A DNA stretch of 43,394 bases from an uncultured Eubacteriales bacterium. GTDB taxonomy: Bacteria; Bacillota; Clostridia; Oscillospirales; CAG-272. The DNA is taken from positions 1 to 43,394 of the forward strand of contig CAKRPQ010000006.1 of assembly GCA_934385225.1 (NCBI GenBank), given 5' to 3'. Of the stretch, positions 33,010-41,011 are shown piece by piece. A model generated the notes under the pieces. The model was given only the letters and a program-made list of their open reading frames with translations, did not search any database and was not told the DNA's origin. Both the position numbers and the translations under genes were made by a program. The first letter of the stretch is position 1, and each line of letters begins with the position of its first letter.

Positions 33010-34834
33010 TCTCCGCACTCTCCTCTCTGTAATATTTGCTTTGAACTTCAAACAATTCCGCATACCCGCCGCCTTTTGCGAGAAGCTCTTCGTGCGTTCC
33101 CTCCTCGGCGATATGTCCGTCCGAGACGAACAGTATCCTGTCGCAGAAACGCGTTGACGCAAGGCGGTGCGAAATGAATATCGACGTCCTGCCGCGTGTC
33201 ATTTCGTTATACTTCATATAAATTTCGTTTTCGGCGATGGGATCAAGCGCCGCCGTAGGCTCGTCGAGCAGAAGCACTGGCGCGTCCTTATAAAGCGCTC
33301 TTGCGAGCATAAGCCGCTGCGTCTGACCGCCCGAAAGCTCCACACCGTCGTCGAAAACGCGCTTTCCGATATGCGTTTCGTACCCCGCGGGAAGCGATTC
33401 TATCTTCTCGGTAAGACCCGCCTCGCGGACACACTTTTTCATCTTTTCGACGTCTATACCGTCGGTTCTCTGCGCAACGTTTTCGGCGACTGTCGCTTCA
33501 AGCAGCGAAAAATCCTGAAAAACAGCCGAAAACATCTTGTAATAATCTTGCCTGTTATACTTTCTTATATCCTCTCCGTCAAGGAGGACTCTGCCCTCGG
33601 TCGGGTCGAGAAAACCGCATATGAGTTTCACGAGCGTCGTCTTTCCCGCGCCGTTAAGCCCGACGACGGCGAGCTTTTCACCCGGGTGTACCGTCAGATT
33701 TATACCGCGGAGCGTGTCCTTTTCCGCACCCGCATATCTGAACGAAACGTTTTCGAGCTTTATCTCGTACGGCTTGTTTTCGGGAACGAGCGGCTCACCT
33801 TCGTCGAACTTAAACTGCTCCTTCCACTCGGTAAATTCACGCACGACGGAAATATCAAGGCTCTGCTTATGAAGTTCGGAGAACTGTCCGAGCAGACCCG
33901 TGACCCACTCGGCAAAACCGCCGATAGTGCCGAAATAGAGCAGGAACGCGGAGACGGTGAGCTTTCCCGCAAGCGCCATATGGATAAGATACGCATACGC
34001 CGCACCGCTGCGGAGAAGCATTATCAGAGTGTCCGTGACGTTTGCCAATATGTATGTTTTCTCGCGTTTCATAACAAACGCGCGGTAGGTGCGGATAGTG
34101 CTTTTCCAGACATCGTCTATCTGATTTTTGAGTCCGAAAATGCGGATATCCTTTGCGTACTCGCGGTCGGTTGCGAGCTTTTCGATATATCCGAATTTAT
34201 TGTAAATCTCGCTCTCCTCGTCGCGGTGGCGGTATTCCCACTCGTTTATGCGCTTATTCACAAAGTAACCCGCAATCGACAGCGCAAGAACGAGAAGTGC
34301 CATAAACACATTCAGTCCCGAAATAAGGAAAAGATAGACGACAAAACAGATTGCATATGTGATTATCGTCGTAAATGTCGTCCAGAAAGCCTCCGTCGCA
34401 CGGCCATTGCCCGCCGTCGCGTAGGAACTTTTTGCAAAAGCCTCCATAAAACGCGTGTCAAGCGTATTCGGATATGACGTATTTGCGAGCTTTTCGGACA
34501 TCCGCTCTATTATCCTCATTCTGACACCTATTCTGCCGGGAAGCGCGTCGTTTGTGAAATAATTTTGAAGTGCAGAAAGCACAAACAGCGCCGCCGTAAA
34601 AGTGAGGATCGTACCGAGAAGAGACAGAACGTCCGCGCCGCTTTCGATCTTTCCGAGAATTGCAGGCGAAATCAGCAGCTCCGCCACGCTTTTTGCCGCG
34701 CTTGTCACGGCGATGACAAGGCAAAGGACGATAACGCTCACATACGACCGCCTCGCCGTGCCGAGCATATACGCCGTGTTCTGCCACATATTGTATTTCG
34801 GCTTATTTTTTTCCGAGCTGTTTACATTATCCAT
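32996..34834 (-). CDS. ABC exporter half, permease-ATPase fusion (first subunit)
   Basis: This 612-residue protein has transmembrane helices in ~30-320 and an ATPase domain with Walker A GLNGAGKTT, signature ELSGGQTQRLMLARAL, Walker B VLLLDEPTAALDP and H-loop SHRLAST. A catalytic glutamate follows Walker B. GGAGGTG precedes ATG 34834. It overlaps the second exporter gene and shares one consensus promoter and a candidate operator, so the pair is probably regulated as a unit. No gene for a precursor peptide or regulator adjoins, and the cargo cannot be assigned. Confidence 0.92.
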   Translation of the reverse strand: MDNVNSSEKNKPKYNMWQNTAYMLGTARRSYVSVIVLCLVIAVTSAAKSVAELLISPAILGKIESGADVLSLLGTILTFTAALFVLSALQNYFTNDALPGRIGVRMRIIERMSEKLANTSYPNTLDTRFMEAFAKSSYATAGNGRATEAFWTTFTTIITYAICFVVYLFLISGLNVFMALLVLALSIAGYFVNKRINEWEYRHRDEESEIYNKFGYIEKLATDREYAKDIRIFGLKNQIDDVWKSTIRTYRAFVMKREKTYILANVTDTLIMLLRSGAAYAYLIHMALAGKLTVSAFLLYFGTIGGFAEWVTGLLGQFSELHKQSLDISVVREFTEWKEQFKFDEGEPLVPENKPYEIKLENVSFRYAGAEKDTLRGINLTVHPGEKLAVVGLNGAGKTTLVKLICGFLDPTEGRVLLDGEDIRKYNRQDYYKMFSAVFQDFSLLEATVAENVAQRTDGIDVEKMKKCVREAGLTEKIESLPAGYETHIGKRVFDDGVELSGGQTQRLMLARALYKDAPVLLLDEPTAALDPIAENEIYMKYNEMTRGRTSIFISHRLASTRFCDRILFVSDGHIAEEGTHEELLAKGGGYAELFEVQSKYYREESAENEEK

Positions 34835-34854
34835 ACAGCACCTCCAAGTGAGTT

Positions 34855-34870
34855 TAACATTATTATGTTA
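34855..34870. promoter_or_regulatory. Candidate operator of the ABC exporter operon
   Basis: TAACAT-TATT-ATGTTA is a perfect 6-4-6 inverted repeat placed just downstream of the -10 box, over the expected start of transcription, where a repressor would act. The regulator is not identified. Confidence 0.5.
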
Positions 34871-34873
34871 TGT

Positions 34874-34902
34874 ATTATATCACCAAAAAATATGCTTGTC
34901 AA
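34874..34902 (-). promoter_or_regulatory. Consensus promoter of the ABC exporter operon
   Basis: On the minus strand TTGACA (34897-34902) and TATAAT (34874-34879) are 17 bases apart, 39 bases before the start codon. Confidence 0.9.
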
Positions 34903-34938
34903 TATGTTTGGAAAAATTTATACAAAATTTATGCAAAA

Positions 34939-34980
34939 GAAGAGGTGCCCCAAAACTCGATGTTTTGGGGCACCCTCTTC
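34939..34980 (-). terminator. Terminator of the glycyl radical enzyme operon
   Basis: GAAGAGGTGCCCCAAAA pairs with TTTTGGGGCACCCTCTTC (one bulged base), and on the minus strand TTTTGCAT follows. It lies 9 bases after the activase stop. Confidence 0.88.
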
Positions 34981-34988
34981 CTGCTTTT

Positions 34989-35840
34989 TTAACGACTGAA
35001 CGTATTGCCGTATTTGTCTGTTAGCTTTTTTATAAAAGAAGCCGTCGGAAGCTCCGCGTTTTCGGTTACAAATTCGCGTCCGAGCGCGGAATATTTTGAA
35101 ACACACATATTATGATAAGGCATAAGTTCAAGCCTACCGTCGCCGACAAATTTCGATACCGCACCGACTTCGTCGTCATTGTATCCGGGTATGACGGGCA
35201 TTCTGAAAAGCACATTCCGTTTCATTTCGACGAGTTTCACCGCATTTTCAAGTATAAGTCTGTTTGAAGCTCCCGTAAACGCGATATGCTTTTCGTCGTC
35301 AATGCACTTTATATCATAGAGAAAAACATCGGTATACGGAATTATGCGCTCAAATCGTCCGAACGGTACGTTACCCGCCGTCTCGACAGCGGTATTTATG
35401 CCCTCTCTGCGGCAAAGTGCAAGAAGTTCCGCGGCAAAATCGGTTTGCAGAAGCGGTTCGCCGCCGCTGAGAGTTACACCGCCGCCCGATGTGACATAAT
35501 AATCCTTATCGCGCAGAACGGTTTTCAGCACTTCCGCCGCGCTCATTTCGGCACCGCAGAGGACACGGGCATGCGTCGGGCAAACGGAAACACATGCGCC
35601 GCAGCCCGTGCAGTCGTCGGTAAATGCCTTTTTACAGAAGTCCTTGCATTTTCCGCATTTCGTACATTTGTCGCGATAAAAGAGCAATTCGGGACGCGAC
35701 GTTTGCGATTCGGGATTATGACACCATATACAGCGCAGATTGCAGCCCTTGAAAAAGACTGCCGTCCTTATACCGTCGCCGTCATGGAGCGAAAAGCGCT
35801 GTATCCCGAAAATTCTGCCTTTACGGGTCGTTTCATTCAT
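34989..35840 (-). CDS. Glycyl radical enzyme activase (radical SAM)
   Basis: The 283-residue protein starts at ATG 35840, in TGATG overlap with the glycyl radical enzyme. The radical-SAM site is FKGCNLRCIWCHNPES (C33, C37, C40). A ferredoxin-like insert (~57-92) with CTKCGKCKDFC and CTGCGACVSVCP carries two more 4Fe-4S clusters, as in activases of the dehydratase and decarboxylase branch, and unlike the short PflA. TSGGGVTLSGGEPLLQ is the SAM-binding GGE region. It abstracts a hydrogen from the C-terminal glycine of its partner. Coupling of translation suggests a fixed ratio. Confidence 0.95.
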   Translation of the reverse strand: MNETTRKGRIFGIQRFSLHDGDGIRTAVFFKGCNLRCIWCHNPESQTSRPELLFYRDKCTKCGKCKDFCKKAFTDDCTGCGACVSVCPTHARVLCGAEMSAAEVLKTVLRDKDYYVTSGGGVTLSGGEPLLQTDFAAELLALCRREGINTAVETAGNVPFGRFERIIPYTDVFLYDIKCIDDEKHIAFTGASNRLILENAVKLVEMKRNVLFRMPVIPGYNDDEVGAVSKFVGDGRLELMPYHNMCVSKYSALGREFVTENAELPTASFIKKLTDKYGNTFSR

Positions 35841-38002
35841 CACAAGCCGTTCTCCGTGCGGGAAATAATGTTATTTTGAAGTTCGGGAGTGAGTCTGCAA
35901 AAATACTCGCTGAACCCTCCGACGCGCACAATAAGGTTTTCGTGAAGTTCGGGGTGTTCCTTGGCGTCGCGAAGCTCCGCCGCCGATACGACGGACACAG
36001 AGAGCTGTTGACCTCCCTTTGCGAAATACGTTTTCGCAAGATTCACAAACGCTTTTTCGCCCGTTTCGCAGGCAAAGAGCTGCTTTGTGAATTTGATATT
36101 GAGCACATTTCCGCTGACGGCAAGATACTGCGGCTCACGGCAAACCGAATTGAGAAGCGCCGTCGGACCGTTTTTATCCGTACCCGGTACCGCGCCGATA
36201 CTGTCCGCGAAAATATCGGAATATTTTCTTTTTCCGCTCGGAAGTGCGCCTATGCCCTTTCCGTAGTCCGCCGCGCGGTTGAACGTGCTGCACCCGCCGC
36301 CGTATATGCCGCCTCTGAACGTTCTTTTTGTTCTGAGGTAACTGTAAAAATGCTCTACAACAGAGGCGCATATCGTATCGACCTCGTCACAGTCGTTGCC
36401 GAATTTCGGACACTCGGTAAAATCGCGAAGCATTTCGTCATAGCCGTCAAAATCGTTGTCAAGTGCGTTCACAACATCGGAAAGCATATATTTTTTCTCG
36501 TCGTAAACGAATTTTTTGAGTGCGTAGAGAGAGTTTGCGGTATCCGCTATTCCCTCGGCAAGTATCTGACCGTGATTATATATAGGGCCGCCGTTTTTAT
36601 AGTCGCGTCCTTTTTCGACGCACCCCTGAATAAGTATCGAACGCAGCGGGTTCGGCGCAAATTCCGCATAAATCTTTTGCGACAGGTTCGCCATTTTCAC
36701 CGCGCAGTCGGTCATATGCTCCGCCTGACGACGATATGCGGCAAAAAACTTTTCGTAAATGTCAAGTTCCTTTATGCTCCCCGTATCTATGCCGAGCATT
36801 GCGCCCGTCAGACCGCACTCTCCGCTGTGAAGCGTAAGGTCAATACATTTTGCAAGGCAGACCTCGCCGTCTTCAAGTCCCATATGGGATTTTCCGAAAA
36901 TATCTATCTGATTACAGCCGTTCATACAGTAGTTATGCGCGTCTTCGGGCGTTATTCCGAGAGTTTCGAGCGCGGGGCAAACGACCTCGTCGTTATAAAG
37001 CGCGGGCATTCCGATGCCGGAGGCAATCGTTTTGGCGGCACTCTGCCAGAGTGCGTCGGGAGTTTCCGCACTCATTCTCATGGTGAGATTCGGCGTGTTA
37101 TACCTATATTCACGGGCAAGTTCGAGAATATCGTATGTAAGGGCGTTCGAAAAGTATTTTCCGTTCTCGTCGCTTCCGCCGATGCATAGGTTCCATGTTC
37201 TCGTTTCGTAAAACAATTTCCAAAGCGCGCGCATACATTCTCTGCGCTCGTCGTCCGTACAAAGCCCGACAAAATCGTCCATAAAATAGTCGAAACGACC
37301 CGGCGAATCCACACCGTCAAAAATGAACGCGAGCCAGAAAAGCTGACACGCTTCAAAGAAATCGCGCGGTTTGTCTTCGGGGATATTTTCGAATGCGCGG
37401 GCAAGTTTTTCGTTCCCCGCTTTCATCGCAAGGTCACGCGCGCGTCTGCCGAGGGTATCGAGGGCGTCGAGAGTAAGAACAAGAGAGTCGTAGAAATCGT
37501 CCTTTCCCGTATTCATTCGCCGTCCGACTTCAACGCGTCTGCGAAGCCCCGAAGTTCCGAGACGCAGGAGCATTCTGTAATCGGGATTCGAATGACCTAT
37601 CCACTTTCCGCCCCAACACACGCGTATCTCGCGTCCGTCTATATATCTTATGCCGCAAAGTTTAAGTTCAAGGTCGGAGAACGCCCCGAGTACTTTTGCT
37701 TCCGTGTCAAGAGGAAGCATTGTACTCTTTACGTCCGACAACTGCTCTGAAAGCTCGGGGAAAGCCTTTATTTCCCCGTCGATTTTATCCGGAGCTACCG
37801 CAATTCCAGCTCCCGCGCAGTAATTCACTCCGAATGACGGATTACGTCTGTCGGGTATCGTGACAAACGTCTTGTCAAATCCCGCGAGCGGAACGTGTTT
37901 TGCATATTCGAGAAGTCCGCTTGCGATCTTGTATTCTATATCGTCTCTCTCCGCATTCATATAACCGTATGCGAACGGCTCGGTTTCACGCAATGTTCTC
38001 AT
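35840..38002 (-). CDS. Atypical glycyl radical enzyme (PFL-like), unassigned reaction
   Basis: The 720-residue protein is somewhat shorter than the usual 770-850. The C-terminal glycyl loop is intact: LIVRVGGFSEYF with radical Gly696, followed by LTPELQNNIISRTE. The thiyl loop reads NYCMNGCNQIDIFGKSHMGLED, with Cys363. In the dehydratase, choline lyase, hydroxyproline and arylacetate families this loop is GCVE, the Glu being the general base; here the equivalent position is Gln365 (GCNQ). The N-terminus also lacks the common opening helices. It is therefore a true radical enzyme of a subclass I do not recognise. Neighbours are an SDR dehydrogenase and an IclR regulator, which points to catabolism of a small hydroxylated or acidic substrate (inference). 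Confidence 0.9.
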   Translation of the reverse strand: MRTLRETEPFAYGYMNAERDDIEYKIASGLLEYAKHVPLAGFDKTFVTIPDRRNPSFGVNYCAGAGIAVAPDKIDGEIKAFPELSEQLSDVKSTMLPLDTEAKVLGAFSDLELKLCGIRYIDGREIRVCWGGKWIGHSNPDYRMLLRLGTSGLRRRVEVGRRMNTGKDDFYDSLVLTLDALDTLGRRARDLAMKAGNEKLARAFENIPEDKPRDFFEACQLFWLAFIFDGVDSPGRFDYFMDDFVGLCTDDERRECMRALWKLFYETRTWNLCIGGSDENGKYFSNALTYDILELAREYRYNTPNLTMRMSAETPDALWQSAAKTIASGIGMPALYNDEVVCPALETLGITPEDAHNYCMNGCNQIDIFGKSHMGLEDGEVCLAKCIDLTLHSGECGLTGAMLGIDTGSIKELDIYEKFFAAYRRQAEHMTDCAVKMANLSQKIYAEFAPNPLRSILIQGCVEKGRDYKNGGPIYNHGQILAEGIADTANSLYALKKFVYDEKKYMLSDVVNALDNDFDGYDEMLRDFTECPKFGNDCDEVDTICASVVEHFYSYLRTKRTFRGGIYGGGCSTFNRAADYGKGIGALPSGKRKYSDIFADSIGAVPGTDKNGPTALLNSVCREPQYLAVSGNVLNIKFTKQLFACETGEKAFVNLAKTYFAKGGQQLSVSVVSAAELRDAKEHPELHENLIVRVGGFSEYFCRLTPELQNNIISRTENGL

Positions 38003-38025
38003 AATATCCCTCCAAAATCAAATCA

Positions 38026-38727
38026 TCAGAGAGGCTGAACGTTCTGAGATGTTCCCCAGACGGTGACCTCCTCGATAACAACCTCCTTCGGCTGCGACGC
38101 GCAGTAATATATTGCGTTTGCGATGTCGGTCGCTTTAAGTGACTCCTCAACCTCGCCTATTCCCGAACCACGCTGGAAACCTGTGCTTGCCTGTCCCGGC
38201 ATTACACAGCTGACGCGTATGCCGTGCGGACGAAGTTCTGTATAAAGCCCCTTCGAAAAGCTGAGCATACCCGCTTTCGCACAGCCGTAAACAGTCCATG
38301 CGGGCCACTGGTGTCTGGCGCATATCGACGAAACGTTTATAATGACGCCGTCCTTCTGCTCAATCATCATGGGTGCCATTACCTTTGAGCCGTATATTGA
38401 GCTTGTAAGGTTAAGCGCGATTATGTTGTCGATGTCCTCTTTTTTCTGGTCAACGGTGTCTACGATGCTTATGCCCGCGCCTGCGTTATTGACAAGAATG
38501 TCTATCCCGCCGAAGTCCTTTACCACACTGTCGCGGACACAGAGCCACTCGTCGTAGTTTGTTACGTCGAGCTTATAGCCGCCGTCAAAACTGTATTTTT
38601 TCACGCAATCGGCAACCTTTTCGGCGTTTCTCGATGCAATTATGACGGTGTAACCGTTTTCTTTGAATTTTTTTGCGCTTTCAAGTCCGTAACCGCTTGT
38701 TGCGCCTGTAATAAGTACTTTTTTCAT
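38026..38727 (-). CDS. Short-chain dehydrogenase/reductase
   Basis: The 233-residue Rossmann protein has the classical SDR motifs: nucleotide loop TGATSGYG, DVTN near 60, NNAGAG near 85, and the catalytic INVSS and YGCAK (Ser, Tyr, Lys). The segment after the first beta strand ends in ASRN, which favours NADP(H). It oxidises or reduces an alcohol/carbonyl. It lies 23 bases before the glycyl radical enzyme and 15 after the IclR gene, and probably acts on the substrate or product of the radical reaction. AAGGAG precedes the ATG. Confidence 0.92.
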   Translation of the reverse strand: MKKVLITGATSGYGLESAKKFKENGYTVIIASRNAEKVADCVKKYSFDGGYKLDVTNYDEWLCVRDSVVKDFGGIDILVNNAGAGISIVDTVDQKKEDIDNIIALNLTSSIYGSKVMAPMMIEQKDGVIINVSSICARHQWPAWTVYGCAKAGMLSFSKGLYTELRPHGIRVSCVMPGQASTGFQRGSGIGEVEESLKATDIANAIYYCASQPKEVVIEEVTVWGTSQNVQPL

Positions 38728-38742
38728 TTTATATTTACTCCT

Positions 38743-39534
38743 TTAATTAAGATTTTCAAAAATATCTCCCCTGTATCCGAGGCATTCGGATATTTCCGCA
38801 GCCGCTTTCATAACAAGAGGCTCGAATTCTCTTTCCTTTTTTTCCGTAATGCGGTAAACGGGGTACATAACGTCGATTCCCCCGACAACCTTGCCTTCCG
38901 CGTCAAACACGGGAGCACCTATGCAGCGCAGACCCGTCATACACTCCTCATTGTCGTATGAGATAAGTTTTTTTCTTATCGTTTCAAGCTCCGCCTTCAT
39001 TTTCGGATAATCCGTTATCGTTGCTTTGGTATATTTTCCGTTATCCGAGAGGAATATTTTTTCCGCTTCCGCCTCGTCAAGAAACGCAAGCACGCTTTTT
39101 GCGCCCGCAGAGCAGTTTGAATGTATTATCGAACAGGTTTCGACGTGTATTCTTATAGGATTCGGCGTTTCCGCTTGAAGTCTGACAATCGCCTTGCCGT
39201 CGTTTATCGTGATAAGCTGCGTCGATTCGCCCGTTTCCCTCATGAGCTTTTCAAGCACGGGTCTTGCCACGTTATTGAGCGTCATATACCTTTCGGCGGC
39301 TTTTCCGATATAGTAAAATTTGCTTCCGAGAATAAAATGCCCGCTCCCGGGATCATTCACAAGATATCCGTGTTCTTTCATTACCATGCAGACGCGGTAA
39401 ACGGAATTCACGGGACTGTCCGTAAGGCGCGCTATTTCATTGATAGAATATCCGACATTCTCCTTTGAAAGAAGCTCTATTACCGCAAGCATTTTCTCGA
39501 CGGAAGGTGCCGAATACTTTTTTTCGTTTTCCAT
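38743..39534 (-). CDS. IclR-family transcriptional regulator
   Basis: The 263-residue protein starts at MENEKKYSAPS, with AGGAGA upstream; an ATG 7 codons earlier (39555) is the alternative. An N-terminal winged helix (~10-75) with VGYSINEIARLTDSPVNSVYRV is followed by the IclR effector domain, with NCSAGAKSVLAFL and GLRCIGAPVFDAEGKVVGGI. IclR proteins sense small metabolites (sugar acids, aromatics, glyoxylate) and repress or activate adjoining catabolic genes. It is first in the operon with SDR, radical enzyme and activase. Confidence 0.93.
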   Translation of the reverse strand: MENEKKYSAPSVEKMLAVIELLSKENVGYSINEIARLTDSPVNSVYRVCMVMKEHGYLVNDPGSGHFILGSKFYYIGKAAERYMTLNNVARPVLEKLMRETGESTQLITINDGKAIVRLQAETPNPIRIHVETCSIIHSNCSAGAKSVLAFLDEAEAEKIFLSDNGKYTKATITDYPKMKAELETIRKKLISYDNEECMTGLRCIGAPVFDAEGKVVGGIDVMYPVYRITEKKEREFEPLVMKAAAEISECLGYRGDIFENLN

Positions 39535-39580
39535 ATTAAATTTTATTCTCCTCATTTAGATTTCTCATCATTCCGCTGAT

Positions 39581-39609
39581 AGTATATCATATCAAATTCG
39601 GAATGTCAA
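39581..39609 (-). promoter_or_regulatory. Promoter of the iclR-SDR-GRE-activase operon
   Basis: On the minus strand TTGACA (39604-39609) and TATACT (39581-39586) are 17 bases apart. A TGATAGTATATCATATCA sequence overlaps the -10 and could be the IclR operator, as the ends form an imperfect inverted repeat. Confidence 0.82.
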
Positions 39610-39630
39610 GTCTTTTTCGCAAAAACATAT

Positions 39631-39662
39631 AAAGAACCGACGCATCTCTGCGTCGGTTCTTT
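39631..39662 (-). terminator. Terminator upstream of the iclR operon
   Basis: A perfect 14-bp stem (39631-39644 with 39649-39662) with loop TCTC. On the minus strand it is followed by an AT-rich tract including TTTTT, so it closes a minus-strand transcript from the 39.7-40.0 kb region. Confidence 0.8.
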
Positions 39663-39670
39663 ATAAAATA

Positions 39671-39973
39671 TCAAGTAGAGATCGCGGTCACGGTTACGCT
39701 CTGCGGCTGCCCGCTATATTCGGCGTCATATATCTTATTCTGCACCGTCGCAGTGAACGAAATCGTCGGGGATACTACCGGTTCGATCGAACGCGGGAAA
39801 TCGGCTGATATGATAGTTACGGCAAAAATTCGCTTGACGATCTGTGCGTGCTTCTCCATGTCGAAACCGTTATAATGCGCGGAAAAATCATTAAAAATTC
39901 GTCGTTCAGACGCAGAAAAAACGTCGAAGCCGAGCTTGACAAATTTCTCTGACCATAAGGATTTTTCACATAT
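39671..39973 (-). pseudogene. Open frame without start, possible gene remnant
   Basis: The minus-strand frame is open from a stop at 39974-39976 to TGA/TAG-free sequence ending at 39671, about 100 codons, with the only usable ATG at 39859 and no ribosome site before it. The C-terminal part (FTATVQNKIYD, SVTVTAIST) looks like a beta-rich secreted domain; I do not recognise the family. It ends 8 bases before a strong terminator, as a real 3' end would. A decayed 3' fragment of a gene fits best. From 39974 to 40061 I see only the leader of spoVT. Confidence 0.3.
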
Positions 39974-40061
39974 TTATTTTTTTCCGTCCGAGGTACATAA
40001 AACTCCTTTTTCGTGCAAATAATAGCTTTGCAACTAAAAATTCATGTTAAGGAGTTTATAT

Positions 40062-40625
40062 ATGAAGGCAACCGGAATTGTCAGAAGAATAGACGACCTC
40101 GGCAGAGTCGTCATACCGAAAGAGATCCGCCGCACCATGAGAATACGCGAGGGTGACCCGCTCGAAATCTACACCGACAGAGAAGGCGAGGTCATCTTCA
40201 AAAAATATTCGCCGATAGGCGAACTTGCGTCATTTGCCGCGCAGTATGCCGAAACGCTCCACAAAACCTGCTCGCTCTCGGTCGTCATATGCGACAGAGA
40301 CGCCGTTATCGCCTGCGCGGGCGTGCCGAAAAAAGAGTACGCGGAGCACCGCCTCTCGGACGAGCTTGAAGCCGTTATCGAATCGAGAAGCCTATATATG
40401 TACCGCGAGGAAAACGGCGGCGAGAAGATATATGTGACGCAGGACGGCACGTCACACTACGTCAGCTGCGCCATGCCGATACTCTCCGAGGGCGACATAA
40501 TCGGGTGCGTTGCGTCCGTTCTCCCCGCGGGAGAGGAGAAAAAAGCCGACGGCACGGGAACGGACATCGAAAGCAAGCTCATTCTGACGGCGGCAGGTTT
40601 TCTCGGCAAGCAACTCGAAAGCTGA
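40062..40625 (+). CDS. spoVT: Stage V sporulation protein T
   Basis: The 187-residue protein starts at ATG 40062, with AAGGAG before it. The N-terminal AbrB swapped-hairpin DNA-binding domain (1-50) opens with MKATGIVRRIDDLGRVVIPK, almost identical to known SpoVT, and the C-terminal GAF-like domain (~55-187) contains SVVICDRDAVIAC. SpoVT adjusts sigma-G-dependent genes in the forespore late in sporulation. Its presence says that the organism forms endospores or descends from one that did. It is monocistronic. Confidence 0.95.
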   Translation: MKATGIVRRIDDLGRVVIPKEIRRTMRIREGDPLEIYTDREGEVIFKKYSPIGELASFAAQYAETLHKTCSLSVVICDRDAVIACAGVPKKEYAEHRLSDELEAVIESRSLYMYREENGGEKIYVTQDGTSHYVSCAMPILSEGDIIGCVASVLPAGEEKKADGTGTDIESKLILTAAGFLGKQLES

Positions 40626-40635
40626 GCTAAAAAAG

Positions 40636-40670
40636 AAAACGGAATCGCCGAAAATGCGGTTCCGTTTTTT
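40636..40670 (+). terminator. Terminator of spoVT
   Basis: AAAACGGAATCGC pairs with GCGGTTCCGTTTT (one wobble pair), followed by TT and AATTTT. Confidence 0.88.
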
Positions 40671-40683
40671 AATTTTAACAAAA

Positions 40684-40705
40684 GGAACTGCCCGAGGGCA
40701 GTTCC
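40684..40705 (-). terminator. Terminator of the Cys-rich peptide gene
   Basis: GGAACTGCCC and GGGCAGTTCC are perfect inverted arms with a 2-base centre; on the minus strand TTTTGTTAAAAT follows. Confidence 0.85.
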
Positions 40706-40717
40706 CTATGTGCGTAT

Positions 40718-40828
40718 TTATCTTCCGCAACCGCAGCCGCAATTACCGCAGTTCACGATGAGAAGCGCGAGAATGATGAACCAGATAAGGTTGTCGTTGT
40801 CGAGAATGTTGCAAAGACAGTTATTCAT
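40718..40828 (-). CDS. 36-residue Cys/Gly-rich membrane peptide
   Basis: ATG 40828 follows CGGAGG at 8-9 bases. The peptide begins MNNCLCNILDNDN, has one hydrophobic helix (LIWFIILALLIV) and ends NCGNCGCGCGR, with seven cysteines in 36 residues. It resembles the tiny clostridial proteins annotated by similarity as 'chorion class high-cysteine' proteins, whose function is unknown and for which a spore-surface or membrane role has been guessed. It has its own RBS and terminator and is divergent from the MTA/SAH nucleosidase. Confidence 0.8.
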   Translation of the reverse strand: MNNCLCNILDNDNLIWFIILALLIVNCGNCGCGCGR

Positions 40829-40949
40829 AAATAACCTCCGTTAGCTGTTTTTGAGACGATTTTATCGCTCTCTGTTAGCAGAATATGTCGCTCTGCCGAC
40901 GTTTGACACACTTTTTTGTTTTCTCTGCCGAAAAAAGCTGAAATAATGC

Positions 40950-40978
40950 TTGAAAAAAAGAGCAAAAACTGTTAAAAT
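40950..40978 (+). promoter_or_regulatory. Promoter of the MTA/SAH nucleosidase gene
   Basis: TTGAAA (40950-40955) and TAAAAT (40973-40978) are 17 bases apart, 33 bases from the ATG. Confidence 0.8.
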
Positions 40979-41011
40979 AGTGTGTATAACGCTCTGAAAG
41001 GACAATTTTTT

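Noticed and set aside
33167..34477. Plus-strand open frame of 436 codons opposite the ABC exporter
   Set aside because: Antisense shadow; all ABC motifs are on the minus strand.
35876..37189. Plus-strand open frame of 437 codons opposite the glycyl radical enzyme
   Set aside because: Antisense shadow with low-complexity Arg/Phe/Val composition; the opposite strand holds a complete enzyme.
39974..40061. Sigma-G promoter of spoVT
   Set aside because: Expected from biology, but no convincing -35/-10 pair of that class could be read in the leader.
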